This document shows, piece after piece, positions 36,601 through 48,415 of a stretch of DNA of 64,000 bases. The stretch comes from Epiperipatus broadwayi (lineage: Eukaryota > Onychophora > Udeonychophora > Euonychophora > Peripatidae), in assembly GCA_028023455.1 (NCBI GenBank), contig JAQFVV010000020.1, forward strand, positions 6,679,092 to 6,743,091, in the 5' to 3' direction. Position 1 is the first letter of the stretch, and each line of letters opens with the position of its first letter. Made by a program: the position numbers and the translations under genes. The notes under the pieces are model-generated. The model made no database searches. It worked only from the letters and a program-made list of their open reading frames with translations, and had not been told where the DNA came from.

Positions 36601-38151
36601 ATCAGACAATATGTCTTCCAATTTGTGCAATCTTTTTTTTACTTGAAAATGATTTGCAATTGAAAGAATCCAAAAAAGGTCATCATCAAATGGTAGCCTT
36701 AGGTATATTCAGGGAATTCTTTAACACTCTCAGGTTTTGGCCACCAACTGCTGCCCTGATTTCCAACTTTACAGCTTCCTGATATTGAGGATGATTATTT
36801 AGTTTTATCTGTCATATCTGAAAATATTTAATAAAAATGATTGTTTACACATACATTCATCCCTCTTTTTTAAAAAAACATGTCTGTTAAATTTTCAGAT
36901 TACTAAGAAAAAAGATTCCAATGATTTTTGAGTTTAAACTTGGAGGTAAAAAGCCAATAAATTCACCACATGGGCTATCTATGTTGGTTATCAGTCAATC
37001 CATGCACATGTATTATGTTACTAATTACACAGTAATAATAATTGCATCAGCAAGAAGGTAGGAAGTGGACTTTAAGAATTTGCCCTTTTAGGTTAATTTA
37101 AGGCTTTAAAGAAGCATCAAAAGATCTCATTTTAGTTAATAATAAATTCTTTTCTGCAACAAAATATTTATAAAGTTTTAATGTTTGTGATGAAATAAAA
37201 ATAGCATTTTTTCTAGTAAAGAATGCATTCAGCATATTTGTTATTCATATTTGCAATGAAGTTATTATAGAAATATATAGTTTGTAGTTCCAGCATCACT
37301 GTTCAGGTTCTTGCTCAAACAACAAAGATTATCAGGATGTAATCTATCTGACTGTGTTGCTTTGGTTTGATACTTTATTTTTATCTGGTATCACTTTGAC
37401 TCAGTGACATCAACTTCCATGTAATGATCAGCTTACTGTAGTATATTATCTTGACTCTTGAAATCTCTGCTATATTTTTCTGTATCTGACTGTCATCCAC
37501 TTCTGCTGACATCTTAACAGTTACAGCTTAAACAATATCTGCAAGTCAGAATTATATATGTACATAAAATATACAGACAATGTGTGTGTTACCTTACTCC
37601 ATCTTCAGTGTTATAGATGGACCTTTATAATCTTTCCAATATGATGCATCACATTGCTGCATGGTGGTCTAATGGCAACATCTTTGCATCTAGACTGAGT
37701 CTTCTGATCTGTACAATGTATTTAGGATCACTCTATATAGTAGTAGTAAATGGTCTGCACAGAAATGTTAACTGCTACTTGCTTTATGTCATTGTACATA
37801 TGTATATAATTTAACACAGAATATTTATGGTCTTTGTTCTGAACACAGGTTCACCTCCATGAGACTAGACCCACACTACTTTTACCCTATTGATTACAAT
37901 TTATTCTAGCTACTGGTTTTGTCTCTGAATAAATCCATTAACCTCTCTTCACTTTTTATTCATTCCTTATTAGTATTATTAGTAAAAACCCTACTCATTT
38001 ATAATATTACTGATAAAAAAAATACATAATTTCTAACCTAATAAAAAGATTGATAATCATTTTGTATTTTGTTGAAAGAAAATTATTATAAATTAGTGGT
38101 TGTTAAAAATGTGGTACTTTTGAAATATATTTATAATATATATACCTTAAT
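36601..38151. other. Interval with possible LINE upstream sequence and a tRNA-like scrap
   Basis: The stretch 36600-36800 is GC-richer and may be more of the minus-strand LINE, but I cannot read a motif. TGGTGGTCTAATGGCAACATC at 37663-37683 (quoted as TGGTGGTCTAATGGCAACAT plus C) resembles a tRNA A-box region without a matching B-box at the right distance. The rest is featureless. Confidence 0.35.
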
Positions 38152-38503
38152 AGGTGGGCTTTGAGCATTCCATCACCAGATTTTCAATTAAATGGATGGT
38201 TGAAGAGTTGTGGGACAGAGTGGTTTGAAGTCTGTCCATTAAAGTATGAAGATTGGCTATCTTTATATAAGCTGAGCTTTGATTGTATGTATGTGTGGAG
38301 ATGATAATCTGGACCAACTGACGAGTGCTGGTTTAGCACCTAATATGTTTATTGATGATTATTTATCTTTTCGATATGTGTGTGATCAAGTGTATCAACG
38401 GTATGAGATAGCATGAACGGTTGAGGGTCGTGTGAAAGTCTGAGTTCAAACCCCTATATATTACATATATAAGTGCTGGTATAAAAAAGCCTGTAGTGTA
38501 GAA
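38152..38503 (-). mobile_element. Family C element, single unit
   Basis: About 350 bases matching one arm of the 54-55.6 kb element: GAGCATTCCATCACCAGATT, GTCCATTAAAGTATGAAGAT, GATGATAATCTGGACCAACT, GATGATTATTTATCTTTTCG and the terminal CTGAGTTCAAACCCCTATAT. In this copy TAGCATGAACGG and GAGTTCAAACCCC, 36 bases apart, resemble Pol III A and B boxes on the plus strand, hinting at a tRNA-derived end. Confidence 0.65.
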
Positions 38504-39810
38504 AAAAAACATATTTATTAATAGATAAAGAATAATGATATGAAGCATTTGTGGATATATGAGACTTAATTGAAAGCATTTTTACTAACATTTAGCTTAC
38601 ATATTTTCCAAAATACACAATTGACTAATTGATATATAAGAGTGAACTTAGAATAGTAGCACAAAAATAAAAAAGGTGACTTTTTATAAGATGAAAATTA
38701 CCTTATATATATATTGAACATTGTTAATTGTTAAGTCTATCTAAGGTGAAAAAAAAGCAATAATTTATAACTCAATGAAAATGGGTTACAGCCATTTTTA
38801 TATATATTGAATAATTATACGTATTAGTAAGCAAATGCCTGCTAAAAATAATACATTTTAAAAATAAATTTGTGAAATATATGTGTGGCTTCAATCTTTT
38901 ATTATTACCATATCTTTTTTTATTTTGTATTTTGTTTTTGCTTTTAATTTTAACCATTTGTATAACTTTGCTCTATATATTTTACACAGACAATCCAGGA
39001 GATTGTCCCAATTGTAACTTAAAAGCACTCTATTGAAATTACGCAATTATCATTTTAATTATTTATCTTAGTGATTATTTTAAATGTGTCGCTTTTTTTT
39101 TAAAGATAGAGGTGCAATCATCTTTAAATAGAAATGAACGTCAGATTTGAAATTAAATGGTAACATGATTTATTCATCATTCAAAATTTATTTTGTAAAA
39201 CTGTACAAATGTTATTAAATAACTATGTTAGAATAAAATGTCTACTTAATGTTGTTCCCATTTCTCTTTATTATTACTATTCACTTTAGAAAACACTAGG
39301 GAAACATTTATTACTCTTAACTTTAGAGCACTAGGGAGAGATTTATACTCAAATGCTGGAGTGGAAAATCAATTCAGAAAGCATTAAAAAGTTGCAAAAT
39401 ATATGATTCTTTGATAAAAACTAATATTTTAATTCTTTTTGAATTTACAGTAGCAGATTTTGAAACAAATAATTTATAAATTTATATTTATTATATATAT
39501 GTTACGTTTTCATGCTAAAATATTTTCCAATTGCAAAGAGCCATCTAGAAAAGAAAATTATATAAATTCAAATTACTGTATGTACATATATATTGGATAT
39601 ACAAACACTTTCACAAATACAAATGTTTAAATGCCTTTCATTTTTAATATATACTTTATTGTCTTTTACAATGTTTTAATAAATACATAAATAACTATCA
39701 CCCTTTATGAGACCAAAAATTGTTATATCGTTTGAAACCCCAGATACAAACTTAAATTTCTATTAAAGATCAAACACATCTGTTATATATATCCGCATAC
39801 ATACAAACAT
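38504..39810. other. AT-rich interval, nothing recognisable
   Basis: No supported gene or repeat. Confidence 0.4.
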
Positions 39811-40348
39811 AATGAATGAAATTAATCATAGAATTAAACTTGGTTGGAGTGCTTTTGGTAGAAATATGCCTATGTGTTTGAAAAAGAAGGTTTTTAATAA
39901 ATGTGTTTTACCAGTTCTTACTTATGGATCTGAGACTTGGACACTTAATAGAACAGCAATACAGATACTTCAGACCACTCAAAGAAGTATGGAGAAATGC
40001 ATGTTGGGAGTACCAAGAAGAGATCGAAAACGCAATATATGGGTAAGAGAACAAACAGGTGTTAGTGACCTCACTGAAAAAATTAAAAGACTGAAGTAGA
40101 GTTGGGCTGGACATATTACTAGAAGAGATGATAATAGATGGGCAATTGAAATGTTAAACTGGATTCCAAGAGATTGTAAAAGACCCAGAAAGAGACCACA
40201 TGTGTGATGGATGAATAAAAGAAGAAAGTGTGTAGGGGTGATGTGGAAAAAAAGAAGCTAAAGATCAGAGAAGATGGATTGGACTTGGAAAGACCTCCAT
40301 CCTGCAGTGGATTGATAATGGTTGATGATGATGATGATGATGATGACA
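39811..40348 (+). pseudogene. RTE-like LINE 3' fragment with GAT-repeat tail
   Basis: The frame begins at the ATG at 39812 by chance of truncation (MNEINHRIKLGWSAFG), continues through LPVLTYGSETWTLNRTAIQ and VREQTGVSDL to a TAG at 40097-40099 that replaces a conserved Trp codon. The same frame continues (SWAGHITRRDDNRW) to a second stop near 40206; an extra A in a run near 40245-40255 shifts the rest. It ends GTGGATTGATAATGGTTGAT followed by GATGATGATGATGATGA. Only the C-terminal region is present. Short CATACATA-like flanks may be the target duplication. Confidence 0.85.
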
Positions 40349-40545
40349 TACATATATATATATATTCATGCACAGTCCTATTTTTTTTATTTTAAGTTTC
40401 ATCAACCATATGTAAACTCATATATTTTTTTAAATCACAAGTAATCACCTTCCATTTTTTAAGCATGTAATTAACCAATGGTATTATATCATACTATCCA
40501 AATATCCTTTACTATTAAAATATCTCGTCAGGAACACCTTCCTAA

Positions 40546-40588
40546 ACCTCTGACCATGGTTTTGTGCTTTGGCACTCCTAAGAGAGGT
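40546..40588 (-). ncRNA. Hammerhead ribozyme, two core changes (family B2)
   Basis: Minus strand: stem I ACCTCT/AGAGGT is perfect (the 11.7 kb copy has a G-T where this has A-T, a pairing-preserving change); core CTTAGGA (position 5 G to T); stem II GTGC-CAAA-GCAC perfect; AAAA instead of GAAA; stem III CC-AT-GG; TC. Expected inactive as it stands. Confidence 0.6.
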
Positions 40589-40983
40589 GTCAGTCTAGGT
40601 TCAGACCCTAGATCTAAAAATGCCAACCCAAAGCCAAGCACTCATTTAAAAGTTATCTATTGAGTGAAAATTCGGAATTTTTCAGACATCTCCATGTCTT
40701 CAAACACAGCTATCCAACTCAAATAGCTATATGGGGCTGATAGATCTTCAACCATACCATATAGTAGTAATCTTAGCAATATAAAATTGCATAAGACTTG
40801 TGGCAGAGACTATAAATAGTCTGAAGATCTATCAGTCCCATATAGCTATTTGAGTTGGATAGCTGTGTTTGAAGACATGGAGATGTCTGAAAATTTCAGA
40901 TTTTCCACTCAATAGATAACTTTTAAATAAGTGCTTGGCTTTGGGTTGGCATTTTTAGATCTAGTGTCTGAACCTAGCCTGAT

Positions 40984-41026
40984 ACCTCTCTGAGAAGTGC
41001 CAAAGCACAAAGCCATGGTCAGAGTT
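40984..41026 (+). ncRNA. Hammerhead ribozyme, decayed core (family B2)
   Basis: ACCTCT, CTGAGAA (position 8 G to A), GTGC-CAAA-GCAC, AAAG instead of GAAA, CC-AT-GG, TC, then AGAGTT. The fold is retained while the core is broken. A further shorter relic lies at about 41147-41190. Confidence 0.55.
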
Positions 41027-41351
41027 TTGGGAAGGAGTTCCTGATAGAGATATTTTAAGTGTGTCTGGAACAGGGAGGATGGGGAGTGGAAGGGGAGAGG
41101 AGGGAAGAAAAAGAAAAGGTTGGGGGTTGGAAGACTAGTGCTGAACAGCTGATATCTGAGAAGTGAAACACAAAGCATGGTCAGAGTTTTGGGAAGGAGT
41201 TCCTGATAGAGATATTTTAAGTGCTGGCTCTGGCTAAGCATTTATCATAAAGCTTGTAGAGGAATTGGCAATCCTTATTGTTTATAACTTACAAACTTAA
41301 GAGATAGGGTCATGTGATCTATGACTCTTATTTTGACTATCCTTTACTATT

Positions 41352-41689
41352 GTTTTGTATTTATTTAATGTATATTATATTAATTTATCTATGTATTTAT
41401 AAAAACAAGTGCATTTTACAAATGTAAGAATGGCAATTTGTTATAAAAACTAATGTGCAAATGTGCATGAATGAAATAAATTGAAAAATACCACACATAT
41501 ATATGAAAGAGACAAAATTTTGTATTTAGGATTAAAGAGATAATATATTGAGACAATAAATAATAGATGGAAATAGATCGTGTATTTATTAAAAGTTTAT
41601 AATAATGAAAAAGGATGATAGTGGCCACTGCCATTTGTTCAGAGAGAAATAATGTGAAATCCAAAGTCAAAGAGGCTTGACACATAACT
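41352..41689. other. AT-rich interval, nothing recognisable
   Basis: No supported feature; a 101-codon minus-strand frame at 41416-41721 overlaps the SINE edge and looks accidental. Confidence 0.4.
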
Positions 41690-41705
41690 AATAATATGAA
41701 TGCTA

Positions 41706-41792
41706 GCCAAGTGGTTAGCACAGCTGCCTTACAAGCAGTTGTCCCAGGGCTCGCTTCCCGGCCGATGCTTTGACAAATAAAAATAAAATAAA
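41706..41792 (+). repeat. tRNA-derived mini-SINE with 16-bp duplication
   Basis: Flanked by perfect copies of AATAATATGAATGCTA (41690-41705 and 41793-41808). The body is essentially a tRNA: A-box GCCAAGTGGTTAGCAC, an anticodon arm CTGC-CTTACAA-GCAG (loop centre TAC, valine-like), B-box GGCTCGCTTCCCGG, then CGATGCTTTGACAAATAA and an (AAAAT)n tail. It was mobilised by a LINE. Two older relatives lie at 18.6 and 61.3 kb on the minus strand. A tRNA retropseudogene is an alternative, but the shared GCTTTGACA tail favours a SINE family. Confidence 0.85.
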
Positions 41793-41808
41793 AATAATAT
41801 GAATGCTA

Positions 41809-43993
41809 TAAATAAGAAAGAGTCCTATCCCTTTCAAATATGTGAATTATGTAAATTAATTCATTTACATTTTGTAAATTTGCATACTGTAAACTTTTAT
41901 CTTGGTATCTACTCCAAGTGTTTCTGCTATGATTAGGACTACAAGCTAATTGAAAGCATGCTAAGCATACTATGTTAAAAAAATAAATAAGCTTTTCTTA
42001 GTACACCCACAAAAACGTGTTTAATTATAATTACATATATAGTATAGAACACTAGGTAAAGAACATTTAGAGGGTAAGTGATGAACTTTGATAAGTAAAA
42101 AAATTAATTTAGACTAAGCCTCGGGAGTAATATATATTATATTTGTATGATACCCACATTAACAACAGCCACCTGCATATGCGTATGGCCATTTCAACTC
42201 TAAGAGAAAAGAAGATAAAGTAACAAAACCAAGAAAAAAAATTAGAGATGAGTTTTGTATTGTATATACATATCAATCTGTGAGTCACAAATATATATCC
42301 ATATAAACAATATGCTGATCCATTATTCTGTTTGTTTGACATTTCATAATGTGATTATTTTAATTTCTGTGTACAATTTTTTAAAATGCTTTGAAATCAG
42401 TCTAATTGAAGGTCTCCAAAATGTTCTACTCTCTAGCATATCTTCCCAATAAAAACAATCAACAGTGCACATATTTAAAATATCTTTGACAAAATATTTA
42501 TAATGTAAATGGAATTTGTATCTTTCATAAAACCAATCTCAAGTTCAGCACAAAACATTATTTTAAGAATTCTTGTGTTCATTCATTTCTCATACTTGTA
42601 TGAGTTTACAATAGTGGACTTTATAATATCATGTTCAGCATATTAAAAAGCATATAGAAGGGTTTTACGATCTTGTGATTATATGTCTAAAATGGTATTG
42701 AGCATTCTTGATTAAAGTTTTTCTTAATAACTTTATGTTATATCAGTAAGATGTTCCAAGTCTTACTTCCACATAAAATTATGTAAAATAACAGCTCTCT
42801 ATACTACTAGTTTAGTTGCAGTAGTTATTTCACTGTGATGAAATATCTTCAAGTAGTTAAGAGCAGAAGTGGTACATTTAGCTTCTAATGCCATCTTTCT
42901 ACTTCAAAAGCTACTAAGATATTTAAATTGGTTTACGTTTTCAAAAGGATAATAATCCAAGCTAAAATTGTTGAAATTTTTTTCCCATCACTAAACTTGA
43001 GTTTTTAAACATTAATTATTAATTCATATGTTATATTCAAAATGTTAAGTAAAATCTATAGATTATGTCTTGAAGAAGCAAGGATTTTGCAATGATTATC
43101 ATACTCTAAATCTTAAAACCAACAAGACAAAGTTTTTCTGTTTACTTTAAAATAATTCATATTAATTGCTCCACTATCAAACAGGTCCATATCCTTGCAA
43201 TACCAATTATCATTTCAAATACCAAAGATTTTCCATCTCACAATTGTGACCACTTCTTTTCATTCCATTATGTAGAAGTTGTATAATTCAAGTAAACTTT
43301 GATGAACAAACAACCAATGTCAATCAGTGGCAAAAATCTGTTTGATTAAGTGAATCAAATTCCTTAGATGAATATAATAAAACTGGTATATAATTCACCG
43401 TATTTTGTCTTGACATTTTTCATGCATTTATTAGGCAACAAAAAATTATATCTATAGTGCTTTTCTATTCTTCAACACTACATTCAGTAACCAGAAGTTA
43501 CCTACTAAACAAAATCATCAAACGGCTTTTGCTGTAGTATATAATATTGATATTCCATTAATAACTACTGCAATTATGTCTGTTTCTTCTATTTTTTTAA
43601 ATTAAAATAATAAATGTATTTTTTAAATCAAACAATATAATTTTATGAGTGCATATATTTCTAAAAAATTCTAATATTTTGAAAGTAGCATATTACTATC
43701 ATACTTTAAATTTTCTCCTATTTTATTAGAACTTGCAGCCTTTCTATTTTTAACATTACAAAAAGTTGTTCTGAATTCACTAAACTGGATATCTTTGTCC
43801 AAATTTAAATAAGTGATGAAATGGATAGGTTATTAAAAGACATCATCTTGATTTCCATATCATTATTTAAATGAAAAATACTTCTTCCATATGTCCAAAA
43901 TATTATTCTCATTATATAGTAGAATTCCAATGATGGATTTAATCAGGTTGTAATTTACTGGTCCACATATTGCTTTCAATGCATCACAAAATG
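41809..43993. other. AT-rich interval, nothing recognisable
   Basis: No gene, RNA or repeat that I can support. Confidence 0.4.
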
Positions 43994-44001
43994 ATCTACA
44001 G

Positions 44002-44547
44002 CAGACGTCTTCAACCTTTTCACAACTGTGGACCAGTAAAAATAAGGATTAGGTTTTGTGGACTGGCAAAAATAAGGATAAGGTTTTGCAGACAGGCAGA
44101 AGTCTATAGATAAATTTTCTTAAAGATGTAAACTGCTTAGCCTTAGATGAACATAATTGTTATAACTGATCAAAACAACAATGTTAAATATACAAGATAA
44201 AGTTATATATATATATATGTGGAGTTTGTATAATAAAAAACTTTTTTTTTAAATTTTGAATTTTTTTTAAAAAAGTAATAAAAAATTTCATTCTGCCCCC
44301 CCCCCCCATAAATATCTGTGATAACTAGAAAAACAAATTAATTTATATATGATTGATTAGATTTTGTTTTCGTTGTTTCTTTTTTTTTTAATTGGGTAAA
44401 AATGAGATAAATAAAAATTGTTTATATTAATTAAACGTTTAAACTCTTATTATTTTGTTATTACAAACTTTTCTGCCAGTGGAGTGTGGATTGTCAGAAG
44501 TTCTGCAGCTCAGCATCGGTCCACAGACCAAGGGTTGAAGACCACTG
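44002..44547. mobile_element. hAT-type MITE with 8-bp duplication
   Basis: Terminal inverted repeats CAGACGTCTTCAACCTTTT (left) and AAGGGTTGAAGACCACTG (right end), with a subterminal TGTGGACC also inverted. The CAG...GTCTTCAACC form is typical of hAT elements (Charlie-like ends). Flanks ATCTACAG (43994-44001) and ATGTACAG (44548-44555) are an 8-bp duplication with one mismatch, the hAT signature. At 546 bp with no transposase it is non-autonomous. A run of 11 C lies near 44297, and AAAATAAGGATWAGGTTTTG is duplicated near 44040-44085. Confidence 0.88.
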
Positions 44548-44555
44548 ATGTACAG

Positions 44556-45719
44556 TGACCACAATTATTGAATGCCTGCAATCCACCAATCATTTTTAAG
44601 CCTTTTATCACTGCTGAACTCTAGATTTAAATCTCTATATTTTTCATTTAATTTACCATTATGCTGTCACAGTTATTCTGCTCTTTCCACAATTTATTTT
44701 ACATTCTTTACTGGTTAAAATTAAAAAAAAAAAGCTCTCAGTTCCTGAATTTTTTTTCATGTATCTGTTCCATAGCCAGACTAAAAGTTGTATAATATTG
44801 GTTGATAGGTGGATTGTATTAGATATAGAATTCAACATGGATTGTAAATCTTTAGAATTTACTGTGTAACATCTCTGATGAATAATTATTTCTTCAAAAT
44901 TACTAAATGAGAGGCTGTTGAAGAAGCCATTGTTTTTATAATGTTATTTAAATATTATTTTACCCTTTTTAACCTTATATACATATATTAGTCATTATAT
45001 GAACACATTAGACCATAGATAAAGATGGATATTACCATTAATATAAAAAGGAAGTTGCCATGACTACAGACTGAGATAGTTGATAGTTATTGATATTGGT
45101 ATTAAGTTTTGACTGTTTTCATATCTATGTATAAATTACAAAATAATGTTTCAAGTAATAAAGGTCTTATTAATATAGAAAGTATTATTAAATAAAAAAA
45201 AGAGTCTGTTTATGCAATATTTATGTAATAATTCTATTTAATTACAAGTAAACATATTACTCCTATAAAATCATTACCATTTGTAAAAAAATTATATGTC
45301 AAACTTGTTGTTTACTTTCAGATATTGAAACTAAAGCTAATTCAGTTTTTGGAAATAAGCATTATATACTTTTTGTGTTTTATTAATATCAAATATTTAC
45401 TATTTTAATTATGCTTAAAAATTGTCACATACATTATCTTATCAGAAATATACTAACAACCTATAATATGATTGTCTCTGTTTATATTTGATGTATGCTT
45501 TTAGAAATAGAAAGTTATGAATTAGATAAAAGCATTATATCCACATACCCAGACTGTATATTTTTTTGTTTTTTTTATGAGAAGCAATTGGAAAAATATT
45601 TGGTTTCAGTGAATATTTAAGCATTGCTTCATTTTTATTTACAATATAGAATTATTTTTAAACTAAATTTTTGGAGACTTAATTACTATATATAAAGCAT
45701 TAAAAGAAATGCTATGTAT
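44556..45719. other. AT-rich interval, nothing recognisable
   Basis: No supported feature. Confidence 0.4.
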
Positions 45720-46257
45720 GGAGGGACAGTGGTCTTTTCTGACTTATAGTCCATATCCATAGAGCAAAAGGAGATCAATGTTGCAGGAAATACTCTGTCC
45801 ATTGCAATGATATGGCTACACTTTTGTAGACATGCATTCAGTTGGGCATGTTGCCCTGTATGCTAACACACTTCATATTACATTGATATAAACACCTATA
45901 TATCCCTCTACCAGCATCGACTCTACTATGAAACAAATAATCTGAAATTAAACTCCCTTAAACTAACATAAATGTTAACAAATTTATGCAACCATCTACA
46001 CCCAACTTTAAATTTAATAATTTAGTTAACAGATAAAAATAAATAAAAGAAAAATGGAAATGATTAGCAAACATATACATAAAAAAAAATATTAATAAAG
46101 GATTTAGAATTCTTTAAGTCAGATAAAAATTCATACTTTAGGTTACTAATTGCAAGTTTGTAAAAGTTCATATTGAATATCACAATTTATATTTTCCATG
46201 ATTTCAGCAGATTTATAAAAGTCCATCCCAGTGATCATTTTTCTAGACTGTCCCTCC
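45720..46257. repeat. Possible element bounded by 11-bp inverted repeats
   Basis: GGAGGGACAGT (45720-45730) and ACTGTCCCTCC (46247-46257) are perfect inverses 538 bp apart in otherwise AT-rich DNA. The interior is non-coding. No target duplication is visible, so this may be a coincidence or a MITE. Confidence 0.3.
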
Positions 46258-46259
46258 TT

Positions 46260-46480
46260 GGAACCAAAGCTGCTACTTGTCATTCATTTGGTCAGGAACT
46301 GTCATCAGGAGACCTCAGCTGGTACATGCAAAGGAAACTAATTTTATTGCAAGACTCCTACATCACAGAATCCACAATACAGCAGCAAGATTAATAGTCA
46401 GATTAAAACCACAACAACTGAATTCAATAATTTTCTCTTTTATAATTTTAGGCCTCCTTTATCACAAATTTTGCGGATCC
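46260..46480 (+). pseudogene. Possible non-LTR retrotransposon scrap
   Basis: The frame at 46277 contains HHRIHNTAARLIVRLKP, resembling the QNxAARLV region found downstream of the reverse transcriptase in CR1/L2-type LINEs. The neighbouring frames break up at once. This rests on one short motif. Confidence 0.25.
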
Positions 46481-46619
46481 ATTGAACATGACATCACTGA
46501 TTCTAAGGTCTGGATGTTTTACTTTCTGACCCATGCATGGCTTGATGCTTGTATTGATCAGTCTTTAATTTTTTTATATCTCTTATCTGAGCTTACAATC
46601 ATATAAGTGCCCCAACTGC

Positions 46620-47990
46620 TAGTTTGCTTTACATTCAATTATATTTCACTCATTTCCATTCACTAATTGACATTTGTTTTTATTTTCTTTTATATTACTT
46701 AAAACAAAAATATTAATCTATCTTTAGATCTTTATTTTTTTCTACAAAAAGTACTTTTAAATACTTTTTTTTTTTAAGTTTTCCATCTGTGCGATAATAT
46801 ATATGTTAAATATAACTTTTTTAATTTTCCATTTTTATTTTTTTAAAAATCATTTTTAATTAAGATTATTTTCTATTTATTTTAATTTAAAAATAATGTA
46901 ATGCCATATGTATACCCTTACAATAGATTATTGATTATTAGTGATTCACTGTGTTTAGAGGTATGGGTTAATGTAACAAAAAATAAAATAAAAAACTTTT
47001 AATGAAATAAGTTGAAAATGTTTATTAATTGATCAGGGTATTTGATTACTGAATCAACAAGATACATAGCAATATTTAAAAATAGCTACACAACTTACAC
47101 AAAATGATATAAGAGAAAAATATTATTGGTGGGAAAAATCAGGTATATGAAATGAAAAACAAGAATATATACCATCTCCAACTTTGTTTTTCATTTTTAT
47201 GTCAATAGAAAATTTTTGAATCAATTTAAAGATAATTTTTTGAAGCAATCAACAACATACAATGTAAGTTTAGTTAAGCAATTTTTAACCTGGACTGACT
47301 AAATTACATCTTCTTGGCTTTTAGATTTACAATAAGCTGATAAGTGTGTGATTTTTAGAGATTAAAAGATTAACTACATAATGTAAGAAGTTTATAATGA
47401 TTTGAACATAGCATATAAAATAATCTTCTCTAATAATTATTATAAAATATAATTGATTGTTTTACATCATGTTTATTTTTGATAAAATTATCTAGTAAAT
47501 TTATCGATTAAATGCTGATTTTGATGTTGAGGTAGAGAACATACTCCAGTATATTATGAAAATATTTAATAAACTCAATCAGATATTTTATCACAATGAC
47601 ATAATTATTTTAATTATATTAGTTGTATATAATGGTGTTATTCCTCTTGGGGAAGAACAAAATGTAATGAAGAACTACAATCAGATAAAATGTTGAAGAT
47701 ATTTAGGAGAGAAACTTTGTTGTGGAAATTAAAAGACTGCAACATATAATATCGAATAAACATATATAATTCTATCATAGGAGATATGTGAAATATAATT
47801 TTCAGATTAGTTAGTATATCACTGTAAACTCAGTTTAATATTTTGTTCTTTGTATTTTTATATTTTTTCTGGAATTAATCATAGCTAATAATAAGAATAT
47901 AGAAATTACAAGTAATAATTTTTGACATTATTTACTTATATACTGTAACCTTTGTACATATAAAGAGAATAGTAAAATATAACAAATATC
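46620..47990. other. AT-rich interval, nothing recognisable
   Basis: No supported feature. Confidence 0.4.
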
Positions 47991-47997
47991 AAAATAT

Positions 47998-48415
47998 AGA
48001 AACCGTCTCGGCTTCACATGAACATAGGTCTAAAGGAAGGTCACAAAGTACCACCCAATACTGATCTTATCTTATACTACATTATATATCAGCCTTTCAT
48101 GTCTTATAGCTAACGTTATCAAAACAGACTCAGCTCAGCCTGAGCATAAACAAATCCAAAGGAGTAAGTCTTGGCCAGCATGAGTATGAGTAAACATAAA
48201 TAGAGGCCACAAGGTACTACCAGTTCTTATACTACATTAAATCAACCTTTCATCTCCTATGACTAATAGTAAACATTGATTAAATTATATTATATCAGCC
48301 CATTTGATCTCTCATGGTCTATAAGTCACAATTACAAAACAGAATATTAGAAACAAGTTTGGCTAGCCTATGCATCAGCAAATCTAAAAGGAGAAGTCAC
48401 AAACTGTACATGAAG
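47998..48415 (+). repeat. Degenerate tandem repeat, about 120-170-bp units
   Basis: Three diverged units share TCGGCTTCACATGAACATAG / TCAGCTCAGCCTGAGCATAA / TTGGCTAGCCTATGCATCAG openings, an AAAGGA(AG)GTCACAAAGT-like middle and TATACTACATTA...ATCAGCC ends. Spacing is irregular. Old satellite-like DNA, no coding frame. Confidence 0.55.

Larger units (their letters stand above)
40517..41337. mobile_element. Family B2 composite foldback element, 14-bp duplication
   Basis: Perfect 14-bp flanks TATCCTTTACTATT lie at 40503-40516 and 41338-41351. The left half is minus-oriented (hammerhead 40546-40588); the centre folds back around 40800 (CAGAGACTATAAATAG...); the right half is plus-oriented (40984-41026) and is followed by a partial head-to-tail second unit (from about 41147) with a purine-rich insertion (41070-41130). 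It ends GACTCTTATTTTGAC. No protein; a minus-strand frame at 40909-41241 is accidental. Confidence 0.82.

Noticed and set aside
37660-37730. tRNA-like SINE head (TGGTGGTCTAATGGCAAC)
   Set aside because: Only the A-box half is visible; no B-box at an appropriate distance.
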